From Axinella damicornis (Eukaryota > Porifera > Demospongiae > Axinellida > Axinellidae), in contig OZ007517.1 of assembly GCA_963931865.1 (NCBI GenBank), positions 3,786,164-3,850,163 on the forward strand: a stretch of 64,000 nt of DNA. The letters are read 5' to 3'. Under the pieces are notes generated by a model, which worked only from the letters and a program-made list of their open reading frames with translations, was not told the origin of the DNA and did no database searches. Both the position numbers and the translations under genes were made by a program. Shown here piece after piece: positions 36,246-47,200 of this stretch (position 1 is its first letter; each line of letters begins with the position of its first letter).

Positions 36246-36787
36246 TGTGAATGGGTTGTATCTCCCTGTAAAAGGCAAAGAGATTTATAATAATTATTGT
36301 AGCCATAGTCATTTTGGGTATGCACTTGATTACGCTATTGTATGCCCAGTACTGTACGTGCAAACTTTTATAGAAAAAAAATCTGTTGATGAATGAATGA
36401 ATGGATGCACAGTCTACAGCTACTATTGTGATATAATAATAACTTGTGTTTGGTGAGTTTAGTTCCTGCAGTGTTAGGTTGCATAGACTGCACCCTGACT
36501 CGGGAGATTCAGGGGTGTTATCCCTGCAGCCCAAGGCAGCACACCCACATACAGTACAGCCATATTAGTGCATGCTTAGGTTTCAGGAACACCCCTGTGC
36601 AATAGAGCATTTATAGTTTGTAGCACGACTTACATCCTGAAAGTAAATTGAGAAATTGAGCCACACCATTCAAGGATTAAGCCTTGGCGAATTATGCTCA
36701 AGCATAATAGTACGGTGGAAGCATAGGAGCATATGCTGGCATAATAAAGAGCCATTGTAACCTTGCCAAGGTCTGACTTATAATATT

Positions 36788-37060
36788 ACAAGTAATAAAA
36801 AACATTTAAAATGTAGCAGGATGTAGGGATACCAGAACCGCAAAAAGTAAGGAAACAAGGTAGGGATGATCACACAAAACAGTGAAGTATACAACCCCCT
36901 ACAGAGATCTTTTTCCATAATACGTGTATAATGAAAAAAGATATGTAGGGGGATTGTATACTTCACTGTTTTGTGTGATCATCCCTACCTTGTTTCCTTA
37001 CTTTTTGCGGTTCTGGTATCCCTACATCCTGCTACATTTTAAATGTTTTTTATTACTTGT
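36788..37060. mobile_element. Hairpin MITE (ACAAGTAATAAAAAAC family), copy 1
   Basis: Near-perfect 273-base palindrome: ACAAGTAATAAAAAACATTT at the left, AAATGTTTTTTATTACTTGT at the right, centre near 36925. Copies recur at 38049-38323 and, truncated, at 62147. Confidence 0.9.
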
Positions 37061-38048
37061 TTATGTCATTTTTTTTTAGCAGCAGGCGCATGCATACTGG
37101 ACTCTGGCATTTACACTGCCAGCAAGAATCAGACCCAAGCATCTCAAAAGCCAACCCTTTTCTGGATGGATACTAAGCCAGTGCTCCCCGAGCTGAAGAC
37201 CATAGCTAAGACTAAGTATAGTGTAGCTAAAATAGCTATACCAGATAGTAGTAGCGACACATTGTAGTAGGAGCCCTTGCTTTGGTATATGGACAATATT
37301 GACTCCGGTATTCACACTGCCAGCATTGGCTGAAGAATCAGACCCAAGTCAACCCTTTTCTGGATGGATAGCTACTAAGGCAGTAATCCTTGTCTGACTC
37401 AAGACCATAATATTAGCTAGCTAGCTATACCAGAAGTAGCAAGATTTATATATTGTTGAGTCTTTAGATAGGCATTCACCCCTCTCACAGAACACAGTCT
37501 AGTAACATATATAGCACAGAGAATTTACCTCAGTCTAGCTACAGTAGCACAACAGCGCAAGGCACTTCTAATTCAGCGATCTTGAATAATAATTACGTAT
37601 CGTTGCTAAGTGATTGTTTAAGTGCGCATGCGTACAAACATGAAAATGGCGTGACAAATGAAGCCATAGTTATTGAGTGGGCAGCTGTAGCCGCCTGGTG
37701 AAGACTTGGAGGTTGCCAAAAAGCGATGGGCTGGTGCACTGCTCGGTGTAAAATGCTGCTGTTTCGTGCGAAAACCATCATGAGGGATTGAGGCGACGTT
37801 GAGCTAGCCCGTCTGAAAGAAGAAAGAAGAAGAAAGAAGAAGAAAGAAAAACAATTTGCTCGTTTTGCGAGTACCTGGTGTGGTACTTTCGCGACGGTTT
37901 TTCGCGATGCGAGGAGTCTTGTTGGTCATGAAAACACCCGAAGATGAACGGTATGTGGTTATAAAGGCTTATAAGTGTACCGTTTCTGAGATTTGGAGAG
38001 ATTTTTTTGTATTAGCATATATTGCGTGTACGTCGTATCCCTACATAT

Positions 38049-38323
38049 ACAAGTAATAAAAAACATTTGAAAATGTAACAGGATGTAGGGATACCAGAAT
38101 GGCAAAAAGTAAGGAAACAAGGTAGGGATGATCGCACAAAACAGTGAAGTATACAACCCCCCTACAGAGATCTTTTTCCATATACATGTATAATGAAAAA
38201 AGATATGTAGGGGGATTGTATACTTCACTGTTTTGTGCGATCATCCCTACCTTGTTTCCTTACTTTTTGCCGTTCTGGTATCCCTACATCCTGTTACATT
38301 TTCAAATGTTTTTTATTACTTGT
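38049..38323. mobile_element. Hairpin MITE (ACAAGTAATAAAAAAC family), copy 2
   Basis: 275-base near-perfect palindrome, same termini as copy 1, at the junction of the two tandem units. Confidence 0.9.
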
Positions 38324-40737
38324 TTATGTCATTTTTTTTAGCAGCAACACATGCAATTTGCCATCACAGAGCAGAAGTCGGTGTCCTCACAAGTAGTAGG
38401 AGCACTTGCTTTGGTATATGGACAATATTGACTCCGGTATTCACACTGCCAGCATTGGCTGAAGAATCAGACCCAAGTCAACCCTTTTCTGGATGGATAG
38501 CTACTAAGGCAGTAATCCTTGTCTGACTCAAGACCATAATATTAGCTAGCTAGCTATACCAGAAGTAGCAAGATTTATATATTGTTGAGTCTTTAGATAG
38601 GCATTCAGCCCTCTCACAGAACACAGTAGGTAGTAACATACATAAATTATACGCACAGAGTTTAGAATTTACCTCGGTTTTGTGAAGTACGAAATTATGT
38701 CAACACAACGGCGCAAAACTTCTAATTCAGCGATCTTGAGTAATAATTACGTTCGTTGCTAAGCGATCGCGCATGCGTACAAACGAGAAAATGGCGTGAC
38801 TAAAGAAGCCATAGTTATTTAGTGGGCAGCTGCAGCCGCCTGGTGAAAACTTGGTGGTTGCGAAAAAGCGATGGCCAGGTGCACTACTCGGTGTGAAATG
38901 CTGCTGTTTCGTGCGAAAACCATCATGAGAGATTGAGGCGACGTAGAGCTAGCCCGTCTGAAGAAGAAGAAGAAGAAGAAAGAAAGAAAGAAGAAAGAAA
39001 AACAATTTGCCCGTTTTGCGCGTACCTGGTGTGGTACTTTCGCGACGGTTTTTCGCGACGCGAGGAGTCTTGTTGGTCATGAAAACACTCGAAGATGAAC
39101 GGTATGTGGTTATAAAGGCTTATAAGTGTACCGTTTCTGAGATTTGGAGAGATTTTTTTGTATTGGCATGTATTGCGTGTACGTCGTATCCCTACGTAGC
39201 TACATACAGAGTCTACCGACTCTGTGATAAGTGTGCCGTTTCTGAGATTTGGTGAGATTTTTTTGTATTAGCATATATTGCGTGTACGTCGTATCCCTAC
39301 ATACAGAGTCTACCGACTCTGTGATAGACTCTACCGAGTCTATGATGATTGAACTATAGCTTGACTGTCAATGTCTACTTCAGGTACAGGGCTGATCTTA
39401 TTTACAGTAACACTGGCAGCTTAGTTCGGAGTTTGCATAATAGGCCACATGTGCTCATGAATGACATTATCAGCAAGCATAATGTGAGCCGATTTTAAAG
39501 CTAAATCAGTTTAAGAGCATTGGAGCATAGCATAATTGGACAATTTTTGAGAATAATTTGCAAGGCCTATCAAGGATCAGCTTTTCATGCTAATGTTATG
39601 TGAGGCATGCCAATCATATACTGTTGTTTGTTGAAGGGGCTGTATAGTTAACATGCAACTGTTGGCATATACACATTCTCTAAGGTGGGTGTAAGTTAGC
39701 CCACTCTATTCAGATAAGCAATCAATAACTGGAGGTGTATCAGGCCTGGGAACGAGGCTACTTAGTATCAACACTGATACTGGTATTGGTATCGGTCCTG
39801 GGTTGTGCAGCAACTGACTTAAAAGTGTAAAAAATCCCATGGGTTACCCATGGGACTGATTTAAGTCACCCTTCCCATGGGTGTCTCATGGGACTGATTT
39901 AAGTCACCAGAACCCATGGGACACCCATGGGAGCATTTTAAGTCACTATGGTTGACTTAAGTTGCTGTGAAGATTACAGGGCATAGTATTACTCATGGGA
40001 CCATTTTAAGTCAAGTCATGAAAGAGTAAGCCCCTGTTGTCTCACATCATCAGAGTTAGTCCCTGCCAATTACCCATTCACGTTCAGAGAATGACTTAAA
40101 ATGGTCCCATGAGTAATAGACAACATACTATGTTGTGGGACCATCTTAAGTCAAATCATTAAGGAGTATGCCCCTGTTGTCTCACATCATCAGAGTAAGT
40201 CCCTGCCAATTACCCATTCGCGTTCAGAGAATGACTTAAAATGGTCCCATGAGTAATAGACAGCATACTATGTTGTGGGACCATCTTAAGTCAAATCATT
40301 AAAGAGTATGCCCCCGTCGTCTCACATCATCAGAGTAAGTCCCTGCCAATTACCCAGTCACTAGAATGGTCATGAGAACAGTATTACCAGAGCAATAATG
40401 ATAATCATATGCATATTCAATCAAAAATGTGATGATTGAGTTAGCAAGAACATTATAAGTCACTAATTTGTACAGTGTTGATTACAAAGGCAATGGAGAT
40501 GTAATAAAGATGTAACTAAATCATGACTTCTAGGCATTGATATATGTGACTGTCGACAATCAAATCATGAAATGCAGTGGTGCTTCCTCATGCACACACT
40601 AATGCTCATTATATTGATGGAAGAGGATAACAATGATGCTCGTATACAGTTATAATATCAAACAAACCTCACAGTACAAAAGATATTTAGTTGAAACAAC
40701 CCCTGAATGGTTACTCCAGTTTCAGTCAAGGTTCAAG

Positions 40738-41060
40738 AGCATCCATCTGTTAGCTATTATTCGGTTCTGAACCGGATAATAGCCAGCAGGTGGATGCTCT
40801 TTCAAGCTTAATGGAATCCATCATCCCCCCTCGCAATTCCATCAAGCTTGAAACAGAATCCATCTGCTAGCTAATTATTCGGTTCTGAACCAGATAATAG
40901 CCAGCAGGTGGATATGCTCTTTGAAGTTTGATGGAATCCATCATCCCCCCTCGCAATTCCATCAAGCTTGAAACAGCATCCATCTGCATGCTAGCTATTA
41001 TTCGGTTCTGAACCAGATAATAGCCAGCAGGTGGATGCTCTTTGAAGTTTGATGGAATGG
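40738..41060. repeat. Tandem repeat of about 120 bases containing a hairpin
   Basis: Nearly three copies (starting near 40738, 40858 and 40978). Each has CATCTG, ATTATTCGGTTCTGAACC and a complementary GATAATAGCCAGCAGGTGGA, then AATCCATCATCCCCCCTCGC. It sits in the loop of the giant palindrome. Confidence 0.85.
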
Positions 41061-41189
41061 TGAGGGAGGATGATGGTTGGTAATTATGGTTTGAAATTCT
41101 CTTCATAGTATATACCAGTTCAATTAACCTGTAGTCAGCCCATCATACTTAGTAATCTGACCCTTGAACCACTCTGTCTTTCCAGATGC

Positions 41190-41545
41190 CACTTTGAATT
41201 TCATTTCAACTGCCTTTCCAAAGAGTGTCATGTTTGGAGGTTTGTACACAATGGTTACAATTAATATTATTATGATGTTTTAGGGCTGACAATGCAGTAA
41301 CCGTTGTGTACAAACCTCCAAACATGACACTCTTTGGAAAGGCAGTTGAGATGAAATTATTATAATAGGGCGAACTGAGGACAGGTAAAGTATAATCATG
41401 TGTGCATGGTAGTTACTACGATTACGAATGCACTTTTGGTTTTAGGATCAACGCATGTGACTGTTTCGTTGATCCTAAAACCAAAAGTGCATACGTAATC
41501 GTAGTAACTACCATGCACACATGATTATACTTTACCTGTCCTCTG
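41190..41545. repeat. Two consecutive hairpins in the palindrome interior
   Basis: First: TCAACTGCCTTTCCAAAGAG pairs with CTCTTTGGAAAGGCAGTTGA (41207-41350). Second: AGGACAGGTAAAGTATAATC pairs with GATTATACTTTACCTGTCCT (41378-41541), an almost perfect 75-base arm. Confidence 0.85.
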
Positions 41546-42330
41546 AAGTCACTGTCACTGTCATCATTGTGTGGTTTATAACTAAAAATGTGAGATAGGT
41601 GTAATTGAACTGGAACAAAATATTGCACTTCAATACCCGAGGCAGGCTGTAGCACTGCAATCGTCTAGAGGTGGGGCTGCACGGCAATACTCTGGAGGCG
41701 GGGCTGCAACACTTGTAATCATCTGGAGGTGGGGCTGCTGTGTTTATGCGTACTTAGACCGGCCAGTAGTAACTGATACTGATGAATATTGACGACAGGA
41801 GCATTCTCTTAAATGACTTGACTTAAGATGGTCCCACAGCAGTGTGTTACTCATGGGACCATTTTAAGTCATTCTCTAAACGCGACTAGGTGATTGGCAG
41901 GGACTTAGTCTGATGGTGTGAGACGACAGGGGCATACTCTTCAATGACTTGACTTAAGATGGTCCCACAATATATAGTATGTTGTCTATTACTCATGGGA
42001 CCATTTTAAGTCATTCTCAGAATGTGAATGGGTGATTGGCAGGGACTTACTCTAATGATATGAGACGATGGGAGCATACTCTTTAATGACTTGACTTAAA
42101 ATGGTCCCATGAGTAATATTATTCACTGTATATCTTCATGGCAACTTAAGTCAACCATATTGACTTAAAATGCTCCCATGGGTGTCCCATGGGTTCTGGT
42201 GACTTAAATCAGTCCCATGAGACACCCATGGGAAGGGTGACTTAAATCAGTCCCATGGGTAACCCATGGGATTTTTTACAATTTTAAGTCAATTTCTAGG
42301 CGACCCGGTCCTGATACCAGCTATCTCCAT

Positions 42331-43616
42331 GCAGTGTAAAATTAAAAAGGTGAGTTCCTTTGCCGTGTTCCAGAAATGCTTCAGAGCAACACATACACAG
42401 AATTCAAATTAGCTAATGCTGGCCAGACACGCATGCACCACCGTCTTTATTTTTTCTACCTGTTAATTTAGTACCTGTTTTGGATGACTTTCACGTACCA
42501 ATACTGGTGACCTGCCGGTCATTCAAGCACTGTCAATCCAACCAAAAACAGGAGCTGTATCGGTAGTTGTGCAACCGTCACTCTAGCTAGCTTGAAAGAA
42601 AACGCTTACGTTGCTATGTGTAAAATCTACTGCTACACTTCCTATCGTAACTGCAGTAGTTATTATATAGCTGCTTGTTTTGTAACATAGCAGCCAACAA
42701 ATCGAAGGACTGGTACTTTATAATGTGAGAGTATACATCATAACTATGTAGGAGTAAGGCAGCATATGAAGGAAGTGAGATCATGCATGCTGCACGATTC
42801 AACCACAACAAAGCACATTACACATACCATACATGTAGTAGGAATAAAGCCAATTTTGTTACTACGCAAGAAGTAGCATCCGACCCACCCACCGTACTGG
42901 GTGAGCTGAAATCATAATTTATCAGTGTATGCAAGATGTGGATATGTCGTATTTAGGAGATGGTTTTTAATTGCTGCAGCATGCATATTCAACCAAGAAA
43001 AGTGATTGTAATGACATCCTTTAAATAGTTATTGTGTGTGTGTGTGAGATGCATGTGTTCAGTGTGAAGGATCAACTAGATTAATGACTCGTGTGATCTT
43101 CATACCTATAATTATATACAAGACCTTGACTTCAGGTTTGCAGAAACCTTGTTGGACCTCATGCAGAGTCAGCACATTTCTATCTGAAGGTTCAGAGTTC
43201 ATGCAGTGCCTTCCATATTTGCAACACAGTAATGTGGGACCCATGCATGCCAGTATGCCATTGCACCCTGTAGCAGCCAAATGATACCCATAAGAATTTA
43301 TGTGACATCTAATATTAGGTGTTAATATTTTGTACATGCTCTGCCACTTCTTAAAGCTGTTTGCAGTAGTAGGTAAGTGTTGAATATAGCTCCTTACAGT
43401 AGACAGACTTAAATGTGACAATCCTTGTTGAATACAGCCCTGACTTACCACAATCTGTTTGCATGACCAATGTATTAATTTGCAGACTCCTGAATCCCGA
43501 GCTACCAGCTGTACGAGGCTACCAGCTGTATTGTCTCAAGATTCCGGAATGTGCTTCAGATTGCTACGTTGGATTGCAGTTACCATCTTACATGCAGAGA
43601 TTGCACTCTAGTATTT
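42331..43616. other. No recognised feature
   Basis: AT-rich sequence downstream of the PTBP gene. A 130-codon minus-strand frame at 43059-43451 has no domain I recognise and no splice or homology support. Confidence 0.5.
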
Positions 43617-44012
43617 TAGCCTCGTTCCCAAGCCCGCTTGCCGCTTTCGGTTGCATGCACGAAAGAACGTCGAACGCTAAGGGCTGGCCTGGTATGTTTC
43701 CTCACGTGCATGACGTCGAGGGTAGAAAGGTGGTAGAAAGGACTTGAATGTGGGCAAACTGGGGTTCAGAACACCAAGAGAGCTGAGGTACCAGGTAACT
43801 TACCACACGTATCTAGCTAGCGGGGGGAGACTGTCATACACACCGCATTGAACGTGTAGTTGGTTGAACAATACGCAAAACTTGCTGTTTTGTTCTGAAA
43901 TTTTGATCATTTGTCGATTACGTAATGCTCATGTGAGGAAACATACCAGGCTCTCCCCGCTTTTCCGTACTGCAAGTGACGAAAAGCTGGGCGGGGCCTG
44001 GGAATGAGGCTA
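43617..44012. mobile_element. TAGCCTCGTTCCCAGGC-family MITE, long copy
   Basis: TAGCCTCGTTCCCAAGCCCG at the left and GGGGCCTGGGAATGAGGCTA at the right. Sub-terminal CTGGTATGTTTCCTCACGTG pairs with ATGTGAGGAAACATACCAGG near 43930. The 9-bp duplication is not clear in this older copy. Confidence 0.8.
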
Positions 44013-44223
44013 AGTAGGCCAGTGTACATCCTTACCATGCCAATGATCATGACGACATGCAAAACATTTCTAACACGAAGGAGAGAAGTATTACACACAC
44101 AACAGAAAAATGTACAGTAGCAGTTAACTCTAGATTGACTTATCATTGACACAACTGAAACATCCTAGGAAAATGAAGCATTGCAGTGAGTGCGCAGCTA
44201 CTACCTTGCAAAGAACGTTCAAC

Positions 44224-47200
44224 TCAAGAAATAGGGCTCTTAGAAAACGACACTCGAAGATGATTTGTTTCACTGATTTTGTAGTTGTGCATGGCCTGTG
44301 TGGATAACAATACAATAGCTAAAACATTAGACTTTAACTGTGAATCACATAGAACTACAAAAGTGGACTATAAAACAACCAGAGGAGGTTGGCCACCGCA
44401 TACGTCACGAGTAATTATTGACTTTCTGTCATGTAACAAGTGGACGGTTATTAAAAGTTATTGCAGATAGCCATACGAATAGAACACCGCTTCTGGGGCT
44501 GCTATGGAGTGTTCCCAGTTGGCAATTGTTGAACGCGCTTTGCAAAATCGATGAGACAGCACCGAACCTCCCCTCGAGTCTCATGGGCCAGATGTTTGCA
44601 GCACGCATGGTGACCATCTGGCCAGGGAGACTACTTCCACTCGTTTCTGCCATGCCGCAGCTGAATCTTGAAGGGCTCGGCCTTTTATAACGACAACAGA
44701 TGCCTACGCTTCCCTGCGAGTCAATATTCCAGTTGATTGAGCTGGGGCGTGATGGTGAAAACTGTCGAAACAATGTCTATAGAAAGTACTGTACTTAACA
44801 TGCATTACGTAATCCATAGTATCAGTTTCACGTGACTTTAACGAGACCTGAGTAGAAAAGGTCAAACTTGGCCAACCTCCTCAGTCTGTAAAACAACTTA
44901 AATCACCCGGTATTCCATGGTATTCCATGGCAGTTCCGTTATACTGCTATTATTAGAAGCCTTTTCATTATTGCCAATACAGAAGTCTTATTTCCTGTTT
45001 CCTTCCAGTCAGATTGCCCAATGTTTGTCCTCAAACAGCAAATGGGGAAATCCCAGTACGCTGAGGATGGAAGGCTTTGGAAGACTGTACCATCGCCCCA
45101 AAAATGGACGCCATGGGTGGTGTACCATACGTCTCACCGAACAGGGGGTGGGCGCTCTTTCAAATGTTTTCGCACTCAACCCGAAAGAGCGCCCACCACT
45201 GGTTACGTGGTAGCAAGCGTGCATGCATCAGAGCCATGTCGTCTACATCACTGGAGTCACTAGCACTGTCATCTTGTTCCTCATGCTCACTGTCAAGTTC
45301 AGGGATGTCACTGTTCACCACGTTGTCTTCACACTACAATCAAGTGCTTTGTCTTTACGGACAAGCCAACACACATACATGTACATGTACACCATAGACA
45401 CACGACACGGATACACACACTCACTGAACACAGACTCACAGAGACTTTATGAAAACAAAGTTTTTTATACACCTCAGATATGCATAGCACTTCTGTCACA
45501 CGAAGCACGAGGCTAGCGCAAGACTATGGTAATGTACTTTATGGTTTTCTGTCTACTCTATGGAACTCACAATCAGCGATGCAACAGCCTCCTCAGTGGA
45601 AGTCATTTGAATTAGTGCCATTCTGTGGTCATTCCTGAGGACAGAGAGAATGAAATATGAATATCACCGAGACAGTTAGACCTACAGCAAATTAAGAACG
45701 GTACACGTCTGATCCGTGTTTGTGGAACCATTTCCGTCATGGTGCCAGATCCATACGACAAATGCAGCTCCGGAAGACCTAAACCAAGTTCCGGAAGATG
45801 AACTGCACTGTTTTTCAGAAACTTAGGTATGTACAAAGTACAAAGCCAGAGCTCTTCAAAAGAAGCCTTCCACATCTTTGGAAGATGCTTCCTGATTCTC
45901 AGAAGAAAGGTTCCGATTTGCAGCGAGGATGCGCTGCAAACATGTCGGAAAAGCGTTCCGAATGTTGCATCAGTTTCAAAGATGCGTACCATAGCTACCT
46001 ATGACAGCATCAAGCACCACGAAAGGAGATACACTAGAAACACACAGAGGTAGGAGATTGGTCATGCTTACCGACATGCATAACTCCCTACCACTTCAGA
46101 TGCCACATGCAATGGTGTTCGCATCTGATTATCGGCATCACTGGAATCAACCCACTGAGGCACCCTGGTAGCAATTGCCCCAACAACCTGCTCGTGACCA
46201 TTCTGACATGCAAGAACATGCAGGTAGTAGCTTATAACCAGAGCAGTATGGTGATCTAATAAGTAGATGACCTTCCAGCTGTAATGCTGGCTACGTCCAT
46301 TCTTTCATTGTGGATTCACTTTCAAGCCTTTGCTTTGAATTATGAGCTTCTAAATGAACACCTTCATTAGCCTCATTCCCAGGCTGTTCCCACCACCAGT
46401 ATTTCATCACTTCCAGTGTGAAATACGGCGGGGGTACTGGAAGCGATGAAATACTAGCGGTGGGAACGGCCTGGGAACGAGGCTACACCTTCATCGTGTT
46501 TCGTACTCTGCAACCGTTGTAGTTATTGCAGCCTGGACCCAGTGCTAATGCTCTCCGTCAGAGATGCTATATATTGCACAAGGCTGTCAGTGCATCAGAG
46601 CAATGGAGGTACGCCGGACTGACACAGACACAGTGAGGGAAGCGAGAGCTAGTGAGACCTCTGAAGAGAGAACTGGTGCAGGCCATGGTAACGCCATGAG
46701 GGAGGCAAGAGCACAAAAAGACAGACGTCTCACCTCCCTCAGCGTCTGCACGAGTCCGGCATAGCTCCTTACTCTGATGCACCAACAGCATGGTGACTTT
46801 GTCCAAACATCTTGCCAATACATTAATAAGTATGAAGGTCACAGGACACTGGTCTAGTCCTGTCCCACTCCCGCTAGTCACACAGTACAAAGTGAGTACG
46901 ACTGTCACGCGTCAGAAGTGTAGTCCCACCCCCTGAACCCATGACTTTGGTCACTCACAGACAGACAGACAGACAGACAGACACACTCAGTATCTTATTG
47001 GGTGATGAATTGGGCAGAGAAATGTAATTTCATGAAGGCATTAATCACAGTGTAGGGCAGAGTGGTCTAGACAAAGCTGTGGTATGTAAACATCAGCTGT
47101 TTGCCACCCCCACTCAAGTACCTGAAGTGTGCCACCCCCACTCAAGTACCTGAAGTGTGCCACCCCTACTCAAGTACTTCAAGTGGTGCCACCCCAACTG

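Larger units (their letters stand above)
36788..39300. repeat. Tandem duplication, unit about 1.26 kb, plus a short third piece
   Basis: Unit 1 (36788-38048) and unit 2 (38049 to about 39198) both begin with the hairpin MITE and share TTTGGTATATGGACAATATT, an AAGAAGAAAG purine stretch and a GTACGTCGTATCCCTAC end. A third copy of only the last 70 bases follows at 39229-39300, bordered by ACAGAGTCTACCGACTCTGT palindromes. Short frames conserved between units (about 37856-38056 and 39007-39255) have no recognised domain. Confidence 0.85.
39783..42330. mobile_element. Giant foldback element (2.5 kb palindrome)
   Basis: Left outer arm 39783-40370 and right outer arm about 41790-42330 are inverted copies: AAATCCCATGGGTTACCCAT near 39834 matches its complement near 42243, and the outer tips GGTATCGGTCCTGGGT / ACCCGGTCCTGATACC also pair. 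Arms contain tandem units of about 130 bases built on GACTTAAAATGGTCCCATGA and TCACATCATCAGAGTAAGTC. The interior holds a 120-base tandem repeat and two more hairpins (separate entries). No transposase frame is visible, so it is non-autonomous. Target duplication not resolved. Confidence 0.85.

Noticed and set aside
36245..36278. Start of the receptor protein at the first ATG (36278)
   Set aside because: An acceptor-like TTTTACAG overlaps it, and the next ATG gives a proper signal peptide.
44418..44773. 90-114 codon frames opposite each other in a PTBP intron
   Set aside because: No homology, overlapping on both strands, no exon evidence.
45612..45992. 126-codon minus-strand frame
   Set aside because: Lies in a PTBP intron, overlaps the real exon only at its end in another frame, no domain.
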